From NCBI RefSeq assembly GCF_035918255.1, contig NZ_CP142136.1, forward strand, positions 976,001 through 1,040,000: a stretch of 64,000 bases of DNA, given 5' to 3'. Position numbers and translations under genes: made by a program. Below the pieces are notes generated by a model. That model did not search any database. It was not told where the DNA came from and saw only the letters and a list, made by a program, of their open reading frames with translations. The DNA comes from Mesomycoplasma ovipneumoniae (lineage in GTDB: Bacteria > Bacillota_I > Bacilli_A > Mycoplasmatales > Metamycoplasmataceae). Positions 9,633 through 20,803 of this stretch are shown in pieces (position 1 is the first letter of the stretch; each line of letters opens with the position of its first letter).

Positions 9633-9808
9633 TTTATCCATAAATTGATTTTTGTTAGTATTTTAAAGTAGGTAATTAACTTTTGCCAAAAAAGTTAAAA
9701 AGCACGAAAAACTAAACCGGACAATTTTTTAAGATTATCTTATCAGACTAGGAAACTCGGGTTTAACAATTAAAACTGTGAATAAATGATTTTTTTATAT
9801 TATTTTAA

Positions 9809-12280
9809 CTAATTTCAGTCGCCAAAAACATCAACTTTTTGTGAGTCATCAAATCCATTTGGAAAGAGATAAGTTTTAATTCCTTTATCTTTATAAAGTT
9901 GCTGCATTGCTTGAAAATATGATTTTCGCTGATGTTTTGAACCATAAATTAGGTCATATTTTGGTAAATTATAGCTTCCATAATAACCTTTATAGTCATT
10001 ACCATATGATCTTAAATTTAAACTAACAGCCGTTGAAGCTCGTGGGTCAGTTGCAAAAACTAATGAATATAGTTTATTATCTTTATATATTCCAGTTCCT
10101 GACATTCCTCCCCCACCGGTGAAATTATCAAGTAAAGTACCTAAACCTCAAAATAAATAAGGAGTATGACTAAATACATTTTTTGCTGAATCAAATTTAG
10201 TAATTTTAATAAAACCGTTACTTACATAAGGCATAGCAATAAAAATATCAGTGAGACCTGGCTTATTCATAAATGAGCGATAAGATCTTGACCAAGAAAG
10301 ATCACCACCATTTTGTAATTGTTGATTAGATGGATCTTGATTAAAATAAAGAGCATTATCTTTATTTACATAAGGACTAACGCTATGTTTTCTTGTTTCT
10401 CAAGCATTTTTATTTTTGAATTCATTTAAAGTTTGACTTGTTTCTGCTTCTGTAAGTGGAAAACCTAGACCATAAAACTGGTTTGCTGGCAGTTTTTCAT
10501 ATTGTTCATCTTTTAAAAAGTCAGCATCAGAAGTAATTGCTGTTGATTTGTCGGTGCTTTTTTGGTCTTGGTGTTCATCATACCAGTCTTTTGTAATTGT
10601 TTTTGCTTGCTCTTCGTTGTCAAAGGTAACTTCCATAATTGCAAAATCAAGCAATTCTTCCATATTTTTGTATTTTTCTTGATTTGTAAAGTCACTTAGT
10701 TTTTTGTCAAAAACATTTGAACCAAAGACAATTGTTCTAACATTTAGTTCAGCATTTTCTGGAATTGCCTGGTTATTGTTAAGTTTTTCATCATTTACAG
10801 CAAAATTATTTGAACTATCAAGTGTTTTTCCCGCATTATGAATGTTTGTATCTTTTGTTCGAACGGTAAGATTAACTGTGTCATAGTAATTTTGGTAGCG
10901 AGGTTCGCCAGTTGTTGTCATTATATTATTTAGACTAACAGAATCTTTAATTTTTGTAAAAACCAAACTTCATGTATTATATTGACGGTTATGAGTGTTA
11001 TAAGCATCATCATCACGGCCATAAATTTTACCTTCATGATAATCATTTGCAACTTGAAGTCGATTTAAAACGTGTGCATTTGTAATAAAATACCAAGTTA
11101 AGGGATATTTATTGTTATCTTCTTTTTTATAGTCAATAATATTTAGAGTCCCTCTATGCAAATTATTAAAATGAACTATTTCATTAGGGGGTAAATAATC
11201 AGGTTCACCCTCTTTTCCGTTGTGAGTTCTTAAAAATTGACCATTTCTGAAAGCAACAGAAATTGCACTTTTTGTCAATTTTTTATATTCTTGGTTTGGC
11301 AAAATCCGTGGCAAACCAACTCTTCCAGGCCCACCTCTTAAAACCTGTCCAGTTTGAGGATCAAGATGAATTGCCGGGGATGTATCACCTTTGTGATGTT
11401 CGGGAATATCAATCCCTGTTATTTGTCCAGAACTGTCATATTTTGGCAAGACAAAAGTTCGCTGCGAAGCATTATCATATAAAGGTTGATTTGCATCTTT
11501 AGCTTTTTGATCTAAAGATGATTTTAAATTTGAAGCGACTTTTTTAGTATTACCAAGCGGATAATCACTAAGTCCATCAGGGTCATCAAGACCAAGAACT
11601 TTAGCACCGCCGCCACCGTATTTTTCAAGGTAATATCTTCATTCATTATCGGGAAAATCATATTGATATTGATCTTCAACAGTTCGTTTTCCGTCTTTTA
11701 CAATTGCTCAATTTTGACCTTTTGGGGCAACAGCATTTAGTTGTTGATAATATTTATTAACTCGATCTTCGGGGATTTCGGGCTGACTTGGTCGGGGCAG
11801 TTCTCTTGATTTTTCAACTGGTTTTAGAATATCTAAAAAAGATCCAATTATTAATTTAGTTAAATTATCAGTTTGGTAGTTAGTTTTTTCGAGCTGAAAA
11901 TCCAAAGTTTTTTTGGCACTATCTCAGTCAATTTGCTTCTTTTCTAAATCTTCATTTTGAAACAATTGAGATAATGAAGTCTTAACTTCATCAAGAGTTT
12001 TTGCAAGATTTTGGTAAGAAGTCTGAGACGCACTAGATTCAAAAGTTGAATAAGCAGCATTTATTTTGTCTTCAAAACTTTTTTGGGTGTTTTGATCAAA
12101 TTTGGGTTGCTTATTTTCGGTACTTGATTGACCGCTGCCTCCTGGTTTTGGGTCGGTTTTTGGCTGCTCGACTTTAATTTCGTTGTTAGTTGTACATGAA
12201 TAAAAAACAAAACTACTTAAACCAAGACCAAAAAGTAAGAAAAGTGCTTTGTTTTTTACTAAAAAATTACTTTTTTTCAT
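9809..12280 (-). CDS. mip: Mycoplasma immunoglobulin protease (MIP)
   Basis: An 823-residue surface lipoprotein with an intact frame when UGA is Trp. The signal peptide ends in a lipobox (SFVFYSC, Cys about 29), followed by a linker of Pro, Gln and Ser. The trypsin-like peptidase domain (PF01732/DUF31) has FITNAHVL (His about 403), ELLDFAIMEV (Asp about 545) and GGGGMSGTGIY (Ser about 727). In the known MIB-MIP system MIB captures the antibody and MIP cleaves the heavy chain between VH and CH1. The start at 12280 follows GGTGGTG, 23 bases after the MIB stop, so the genes are cotranscribed. Its 3' end abuts the 62-bp repeat flanking an R element. Confidence 0.88.
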
Positions 12281-12303
12281 ATTTCACCACCAAAAAAATT
12301 AAA

Positions 12304-14465
12304 TTAGACAAGTCCAGAAGAACTTGAGTTACTTTGCCTACCAACAAGAACTTGAGCTGTTCCAATTGTTGAGCCAATTTGTCTTTTTGCTTCTTCAGTT
12401 TCTACAAAAATTTGGCTTATATTATTTCCTGATCCATTTGCAACACTAATGAATTTACGTAGTTGTTCAATTGAGTCGCCTGTTGGTGATCCAGAAATAT
12501 AAACAGGGTAAGAATTAATTTGTTGTCCATTAATTTTTACATCAACTCTTGGACTACTTCCAGGGACAGATTCTGAAAATCTTTCAGTAAATTGGGCGCC
12601 ATCAAGATCAGAAAATTTAAAGTTTAGACTATTTGATCCGCTAGAATTTGAACCTTTTATTATTAATTTGGTGAACTTTAATTTTCTAAAGCCAGTATAA
12701 TTTTCTTGAGCATACGGATCATCTTCCCAATTTTTAACTTTTTCGTTAAAAGTTTTATCAAAGTCAGCAAATTTTATCCCTTTAAAAGTATTTACATCTG
12801 TTTCTGAAAAATCAAGTCTGGTTGGCCAGCCACCTTTTCCACCAAAATTTCCTTGGAAAACTCGTTGATTAATTTTTGAGTCAAAAACTATCGAGAGACC
12901 CTCGTTAATTTTGTCAACAGTGTCACCTTTTTCTCATCTTAGACCTGAAAAAACTATTGAACCGCCAATTTTGCCTTGAGATTGATCAAAAGTTGCTTGA
13001 TTATTATAGTCAAAACTAATAAAATCAACATTTTTTAGGCCATTAGGATTAATACTTCACTCATCACTTACTGAATTAATTTCTGTATAAATTGACAGTT
13101 CTTTTAATTTTTTACTTTCAAGTCCGCGTAAGGATTTAGTTGCATTTATATTATTTAAAAATACTGAAACCGTATTAATTTGACTAGGGATAGCTTCAAG
13201 AATGCTTGAAGCATTTTGTAAAGAATTAGCCTCACCAATATTTTTTATTCTTATAGCTTGAACTTTGCCGTCCTTTTGTGAAATTTTTGACATAATTTCT
13301 TGAAATTTCTCAAAGGCATTATTATCATTAGCATCAAGTTGAATTAATTTTAAAGGTTGGCGACTTTTATCTTCATTTTCTGAATTAGGTTTGTATTCAT
13401 AAACCTTAATTGAATTAGTAAAGCTGCCAATTTCTGAAGAAAAAGTTGAACTTACATCTGATTTTGTCCAACCGGGAAATTCGCCATTAGAAATGTTCCA
13501 TGGACTTAAAGAATACCAACTTGGAGTATTAAAAGTACGACTTTGGTTATGTTTTTTTAATCTATTTAAAGTTGGATTTTTGCTTTCATCTTCATATTCT
13601 CAAGCATTAATCGTATCAAGTGAAGGAACCAAACCCTGTCTAAGTGATTTTAATTCTTCTAAAGTAAGGGAAGTTTTTTCTGGAAGATTTTTTAAATATT
13701 CTAAATATTGTTTTTCACGATTTAAATTATATCTAGGAAGATCAATTCTTCTTTGGTAGGCTTCTTTTCAAAGGTCACGTCCTGCATCAGTTTTAGGAAT
13801 TTTACCACGAATGTGATCTTTATCAAAATCTTCTTTATAGGAACGCTCAATTTCATTAACTTCAGCTTGCAGGTTTGCAACTCGAGACTCAATAGTTTTA
13901 ATTTCGTTAGCAAGACCTTTTCTATATCTTTCAAGAGCGTACTGAATTCTTGACTGAGAAACTCCAGGGGTTGGGTTTTGACGAGTTGTTGGAACCGGGG
14001 ATGAATTTTGAACAATTACTGGTGATCTAGTTTGAGTATTTGGGGTTGAAACCTCTGCAGGTTTCCTAGGAGAGAGAGAGAGAGAGAGCGACGTGGAGTC
14101 GAAGGTCTTTGAACTGGAGTTTCTATTTTGGTTATAACTACTGGCTCTTTTATTTTTGTTTGAACTTTAGGAGTTTCTTGTTTAATTACCTCTTTGGGTG
14201 TTTCTTCTTTTGGTTTAACTAAATCCACTTTAGGTTGGTTATTTTCTTGAGGTTTAAAATCGGAATTCACCACCGGTGAGACATGAGTTAAATCATTTGG
14301 ATTATTTTTAATTACAATTGAAGGGGATGAAGAACTATAGTGAATTTCATTACTGGAGCTAATAAAATTATTAGCTAAGGAACTAGCAAAAGAACCGCCA
14401 ACTAAAACCATAGCGGCTGAGGCTAAAATTATTAATTTTCTTCTTCTTGGAACATAAATTTGCAT
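12304..14465 (-). pseudogene. mib: Mycoplasma immunoglobulin-binding protein (MIB), out of frame (phase-off)
   Basis: Starts at 14465 (MQIYVPRRRKLIILASAAMV) with a strong AAGGAGG site, a basic N-terminus and one membrane anchor, then a Pro/Lys/Glu-rich stalk. In the coding strand (CT)9 encodes alternating Ser-Leu after STPRR. In the current length the frame runs into a stop after about 149 codons. The long downstream frame begins PRKPAEVSTPNTQTRSPV and continues with a coiled-coil-like segment (RYRKGLANEIKTIESRVANLQAEVNEIE). The repeat-rich Ig-binding region ends SNSSSSGLV at 12304. Changing to 8 or 11 CT units would restore a protein of about 720 residues. Location just upstream of MIP supports the identity. 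Confidence 0.85.
14070..14088 (-). repeat. Phase-variation CT tract in MIB
   Basis: Coding-strand (CT)9 plus C. The frame upstream is displaced by one base relative to the downstream MIB frame. Losing one unit or gaining two would join them. This is a slipped-strand switch. Confidence 0.85.
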
Positions 14466-14501
14466 ATTTCCTCCTTATTACTTTTCATATAGGATATAAT
14501 A

Positions 14502-14507
14502 ATTATA
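14502..14507 (-). promoter_or_regulatory. Extended -10 of mib-mip operon
   Basis: TTGTATAAT on the minus strand, 37 bases before the MIB ATG. No clear -35 box was seen. Confidence 0.5.
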
Positions 14508-14529
14508 CAAATTTTTTATTTTTTAAAAT

Positions 14530-15240
14530 AAAAAAGATACAACAAATTTTGAATTTGTTAGTTTATGTAGTTTTAATCGCCTTTTTATTATTAATTTAAT
14601 TATTTTTGCCAAAAACAGTCAAATTAATAATTTTCTCTATATTTTTTTGAATTTAAGAAACACCTCTTAGTGAAATTTTAAAATGGAAAATTTTAAAAAA
14701 GTGGGGGCTTAGTATAAATCAATATGCCAACTTGCTTTTTTAAAATGTGATTTTTTATAGAAAGTTCAAATATATATTAAAAATTTTAAACTAATAATAA
14801 TTTTTTTCAAGTAAAAAAATGAATATTTTGTACAAAAGGAATCCTCAAAGGATTTAAATTTTCTGAATTTTGGTAGTTTTTTTACTTGTTGTTTAGCCAT
14901 TTTAAGTGTTTTTTAAAATATTTTTCTGAGTTTTATAGCGATCTAAATATTTAAAATAGATATGATTTTTTCTTTGATTTTTTAGTAAAACAGTAAAAAA
15001 ATTGTAATTAACTTTTGCAAAAAAATTAAAAAAACTAACACTTTTGGTGTTAGCCTCCTCCTAAACTCTGACAAAAAAGCCAACACCTTAGTTATAACTT
15101 TTTTTGCCCTGGTTTATTTTGGCTGGTTTTTTTAAAAATTTGCTATAAATTTATACACTTTTTGTAAAATTTACGATTTCTATAGTCTTTGAATTTACTT
15201 TAAGTTTTTATTACGCGTTATAATATAAAGTAATTTTTGA
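14530..15240. other. Intergenic region between divergent mib and methyltransferase, with R/IS remnants
   Basis: No gene was seen. At 14938-15033 lies an R-like tail (GATCTAAATATTTAAAATAGATATGA...CTTTTGCAAAAAAATTAAAAA), also found left of the IS3 element at 23017-23110. A hairpin CTAACAC/GTGTTAG (15035-15053) and an IS-end-like palindrome ending GCCCTGGTTTA (about 15112) follow. A TATAAT at 15219-15224 precedes the methyltransferase gene. Confidence 0.6.
15219..15224 (+). promoter_or_regulatory. -10 box of methyltransferase/HNH operon
   Basis: TATAAT, 29 bases before the ATG. No convincing -35 box was seen. Confidence 0.45.
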
Positions 15241-15253
15241 AGAAAGATTATTT

Positions 15254-16475
<1,222 letters not shown>

Positions 16476-16478
16476 AAG

Positions 16479-17717
16479 ATGAGTGTAACTTTGAGATGGA
16501 ATAAATTAAAAATTAAAAGCAAACACTTTTCAAGAAACAAAGATAAACCACAATTTAAAGGGGAAATATTTTTTGTTTATGATATTGAAAGTTTAGTAAT
16601 TCATCATTTTTATATTGAAATTAGTAGTTGTGTCATGTCTAAATTAGTAACTAAAAGTCATAGAGAAGCCCATGAACAATGCGATATTAATAAAACAAGA
16701 TGTTGCTATTATAAAAAAAGGGAAGAGTTTTTTAATAGTCTTAAGCAAAAAGTTGTTCAAAAAGATAGAAAATTTAGATCTAAAACTTACAATCAAGATG
16801 ATTTACAAACCTTAAATGATGATGAAATTGTACAGTTAAATCAACTATTACGAGAACCAAATTTTTTAACCTCAATTAAAAATTTTTATAAATTTATCTA
16901 TGGTTCCAACCCAAGTGGAGAATTATATAAACCTAAAAATGCTCCTATTATTTTAGATGATGAGGGAAATTTTGATAAAAATACCAGTTATTTTGCACTC
17001 TTTTTCAAACATTATTCTGATTTTAATAATAAAAATAATAATAATGAATATGATGGTATTTATAAGAATATTTATAAGGATAATGATTTATTAGATGATA
17101 AAAATTATTTTGATAGATTTAAAGATGCTCCTAATAATTCAAAACTTTACAATGTTTATCAATTATTTGTAAAACTCACTAGCAATAAATTAAGTATAGA
17201 AAGTGGCAAGAAAGTTTTAGCAGATATTGAAGAGTATTTATCATTAGGTCAAATTAATTCTTTAGTAAAAAAAGAAAGAGAAAAAATGAAAAATATTAAG
17301 ATAGATTCTATTAATATTCTTGATTTGGATAAACAAATGTATTTAGACAGGGCACATATTTTCCCAGTTGAAAGAATTAAAGATAAAATAGTAAAACTAG
17401 TAAATAGGGAAAACCATAATCTTACCACTAGCGATAAAGTAAAATACTTTCTTAAAAAAATCACAGAAGCTCATAATTTAATAGCTTTAGATAAAACTTC
17501 ACATAGTCAGTTTGATAGAAATAAATTTACATGAGATTCCAATAATGGAAAATTGGTGATTAACTGTTGCAACTCACCACAACCATGCAACCATATATCT
17601 AATGAAATTACCGATCTTCCAAAAGAAAAAATTACTCGTGATATTTTAGATAATCTCTATTTAAGAAATTCTATAGTAAAGAATAAATCAGGACAAAAAA
17701 AATTAACACTTTTTTAA
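16479..17717 (+). CDS. Putative type II HNH restriction endonuclease
   Basis: A 412-residue protein directly following the C5-methyltransferase, with AAAAGGAG before the ATG. Near the C-terminus it has an HNH-type motif: DRAHIFPVERI (about residues 289-299) followed by HNLIALDKTSHSQFDRNKF, with the metal/catalytic His and Asn residues typical of the fold. A Cys pair (INCCNSPQPCNH) may bind zinc. One UGA is used as Trp near residue 352. Gene pairing supports a restriction enzyme; the recognition site cannot be predicted. Its last codons (GQKKLTLF) coincide with a sequence found at IS/R-element ends elsewhere, so the C-terminus may be supplied by a repeat. An active nuclease with an OFF methyltransferase would be toxic, so it may be silent too. 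Confidence 0.7.
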
Positions 17718-17915
17718 GATTAGCTCATCAAACTAGGAAACTCGCATAATTTAGGAATTTATGTTATTTGTTATATAAAGAGTCAAGTTCCCACACAACC
17801 TAAATTAATTTCTCCAAATCCTTTAAAATGAACATGATATAAAAAATTAACAAAAGTGTACAATCAAAACTATAAATGAAAAACTTTTTGTCTGATTTTT
17901 TCCACTAATTTAAAC
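17718..17915. other. Intergenic: R-element tail and unassigned remnant
   Basis: An R right end (AAGATTAGCTCATCAAACTAGGAAACTCG) ends at about 17745. The rest is AT-rich; a minus-strand stretch could encode HFKGFGEINLGCVGTW without start or length, perhaps an insertion-sequence remnant. Nothing else was seen. Confidence 0.4.
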
Positions 17916-19394
17916 TTATACGTAGTTTTTTGCTATTTGTTTGTCTTTTTCTTCATATTTATCTAAATAATTGTTTTTTAAATCCTTAATTAGTTCAAGA
18001 CGGCTAACATTTTTATCAAAAATGATATTCTTATCTTTAGGAAAAGGCAAGATTTGGAAAGCAACTTTCTCAAAACTAGATTCAGGGATTGTATTAAAAT
18101 TTAGTGTTAAATCCGTTTTAAAAATTGTTGTCAAAAAAATATTATTATTTTCTGTTTTTCTAAGAACTAATTTTTCTCACTCCGCCCTTTTTGAAAAATT
18201 AGGAGGAGGTGAAATAGGGCGGAGAAACCGTCCTCAAAATGGTTCATAACCAATTCGTTCCCAAGTTTCGTAGATAAAAATATTATTATTTTTTAGAAAT
18301 TCATCAAGTTTTTCGCCGCTTAGAAATTTTTGCTCAAAATCAGAAATTAAATCATTTTGGTCAATTTTTAATTCCGGATCTAATTTTAAAATTCGGTCAA
18401 TAATTGTTGTCTTAAATTCGTCAATATTTTTAATAATAGCATGTTTTTTTGGTAAAAAACTATTAGATCAAGAATTAATTTTATTTGTGATTAAATCAAG
18501 AATTTTTGGCTTTGAAGTTTTAATATCATTAATTTTTTGGCTAAAATTGATAATATCAGACGTAAAAGAGGGGGAAGAAGTACTAATCTTGTTTTTTGGC
18601 AAATTGTACTTTTTTGCGAGTTTATTATAAATTTTTCTAGCTTCTGTTTCAATTAATATTTTCTTCTTTTCATAATCTATAATTTTATCATTATCACCAG
18701 CATAAATTTTTTGACCAATGCCCCTAAAGGTGATTGTTTTATTTTTAGGGTAGACTATAACATTAAAAAAAGGCGAATCATCAAAAACTACATCGGGTTC
18801 AATTAATTTTGAATCTATAACATAATCTGGTACAAATCTTGTGGCTATAATGTTTGAAAAACCTTTTTCTTCAAAATAATAGTAGGTAACACGAGTTGTC
18901 GTTGAATATCTGCCACGTTCGCGTATTATAATATTATTTTTTTCTAAGACTTTTTCAAGAAGTTCTCCTTTTAGAAATTTGTCTTCAAATTCTGACTTGA
19001 GTTCAGAAGTATTAACATTGGCAAAATTAGGATTATTTTTTATAATTTCTTCAGTTCTATCAACAATATTTTTTTGAAATTGTTCTAGGTTTTCAATTAT
19101 TAGATCATCAGGTTCGTGAAGGAATCAAATGTTATCCCGTTGTTTTTCGGGTTGATTATAAAACAGATTTAAGGCCGAAAAAGTACCATTTTTTGCATTA
19201 AATTCTTCATAATGTTTTGCTAGTAAATTTAAAAAATAGTAAGAATTGTAATTTTTTGGATTGTTAATTTCCTCATCTATGTTAAAAATCTGTTTATTAA
19301 TAAAAGAAATTAAATTTCCGCAGGAAGTTAAAAAAAACGCCGAAATTAAAAGGGTTGTTCCCAAAAATTTAGTAAGAATTAGTTTAGTTTTCAT
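17916..19394 (-). CDS. Lipoprotein, paralogue B of protease-linked pair
   Basis: A 492-residue protein. Signal peptide MKTKLILTKFLGTTLLISAFFLTSCG has Cys about 25 as lipidation site, so it is exposed on the membrane. Two internal repeat-like modules each carry a KNNIxIxE(T/R)xxR motif preceded by a hydrophilic FKxxxxxRxxxLxP segment. It is clearly paralogous to the upstream lipoprotein (shared SYYFLNLL/DYFLNLLDKHYEE, NNIFIYETWE, KVAFQI, PKxKNIxFxKNxxRL). The ATG overlaps the end of that gene by 16 bases. Several UGA are read as Trp. Function unknown; probably an export partner of the adjacent subtilisin-like protease. Confidence 0.8.
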
Positions 19395-20803
19395 TGTGGT
19401 AAATAATTTTTTATTACTGATTCGAGTGTTTTAAGGCGATTAATGTTTTTATTAAAAACAATATTTTTTTCTTTTGGAACTACCAAAATTTGAAAAGCAA
19501 CTTTATTAAATTTTGAAAACGGGAAAAAACGCGAAAAAGCATCAAAACTATAATCTGAATTGCTAATAGGTTCTAAAAAAATATTGTTATTTTCTTCATT
19601 TGTAATGATTATATTTTCAAATTCTACTGTTGTTGATTTATTACCAGAATTTAAATAATAAGATTGCGGAGAACCATATACAAATTTTTCTCATGTTTCA
19701 TATATAAAAATATTTGAATTTTTAAAGATATCTTCTAGCTTTTTCCCGCTAAATACTTTTGTTTCAAAATCATTTATAAATTCTTTTTCATCTATCTTTA
19801 AATTTGGGTCTAATTTTGAAATACGACTAATTATTTTATCTTTAAATTCTTCTAAATTTTTAATTATTGCATGTTTATTTTCAAAAAAATTATTGACTCA
19901 AGGGTCGAGTTTTTCAGCAACTTTGTCGTAGGGTTGCTTTAATTTAAAAAATTGAATTTTATTTTTCTTTTGGATAGACTTAATTTCATCGAAAATATCA
20001 TAAAATGCTTTATTTTTTAAATAATTCGGAAGTAAATACCTTTTTTCAAGCTCATGATAAATTTTTCTAGTTTTATTTACTAAAGTTTCTGCATCAGCTT
20101 TATTAAAATCATAGTGAAAATAAATTTTTTGTTTTTTGGGATATAAAACAACGGTAAAATATGGGTTAAACACTGGCTCAATCCCCAAATTCGTATACTG
20201 AATAAAATGAATATCATCTGCTCGAAAAGGAGTCATATTTTTATAGCGCTCGACTTTATCATCGAAATAATAATGTCTAGCTGATAATAGGCTTTTTTCA
20301 CCAAAATGCTCCATAATTAAAATATTATTGTTCTTAAGCGTTTCTTCTATTGTTGTACTATTTAGAAATTTTTCTTCAAATTCTTTTTTTATTGAATCAA
20401 CACTAACAAAACGATCTATATTGGCCTCTTTTGTAATTTCTTGCGATTTTTCAATTATATTTTTTTGAAATTCTCCAAGAGTAAAAATATCAATTGAGTT
20501 TTTATTACCAAGAAAATAATTTCGAGTACTATTTTGGGCTACTTTGCTATCTTTATTTTCTTTTTGCAAGGAATAAAAATAATTTAATGGCGAAAATGTC
20601 GCCCTTTTTACATTATTTTCTTCATAATGTTTATCTAATAGATTTAAAAAATAATCTCCACTATATTTATGATTATCTTCATCTAGGCTTGGTTTAGGTC
20701 TAGTAGTGGTGAAATTAAAAAACGGACCACATGAACTCAAAAAAAATGGTAAGGTTAAGGAACTTATAACTATAAATTTACTAAAAAAATGTTTAATTTT
20801 CAT
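19379..20803 (-). CDS. Lipoprotein, paralogue A of protease-linked pair
   Basis: A 474-residue protein starting at 20803, MKIKHFFSKFIVISSLTLPFFLSSCG, with lipobox Cys about 26. An upstream in-frame start at 20824 would disrupt the signal peptide, so 20803 is preferred; it also overlaps the protease stop by 11 bases. Shares the paralogue's modules, including KHYEENNVKRATFSPLNYFYS, NNNILIMEHFGE and NSNIFIYETWEKF. The frame ends LPQWKLN (UGA as Trp) inside the next gene. Same operon as the S8 protease, suggesting a surface complex. No named family recognised. Confidence 0.8.

Larger units (their letters stand above)
8759..9761 (+). repeat. R element, full copy interrupted by a second R element
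   Basis: The left end, CCTGAGTTTGGCAGTTTGATGG, is at 8759. An A-run is followed by a promoter with TATAAT at 8925-8930, then an AAGGGGAAT ribosome-binding site and ATG TTT TTG TCA TAA. Next come hairpins at CCATTATATTTTTAAATATGATGG, the GCCTTAAATTT stem, and CTCGATGCAAATA paired with TATTTGCATCGAG (about 9136-9174). The right end, AGACTAGGAAACTCGG, is at 9761. A second R copy in inverted orientation sits inside (9238-9632). No protein longer than about 60 residues is credible in the plus frame. Confidence 0.75.
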
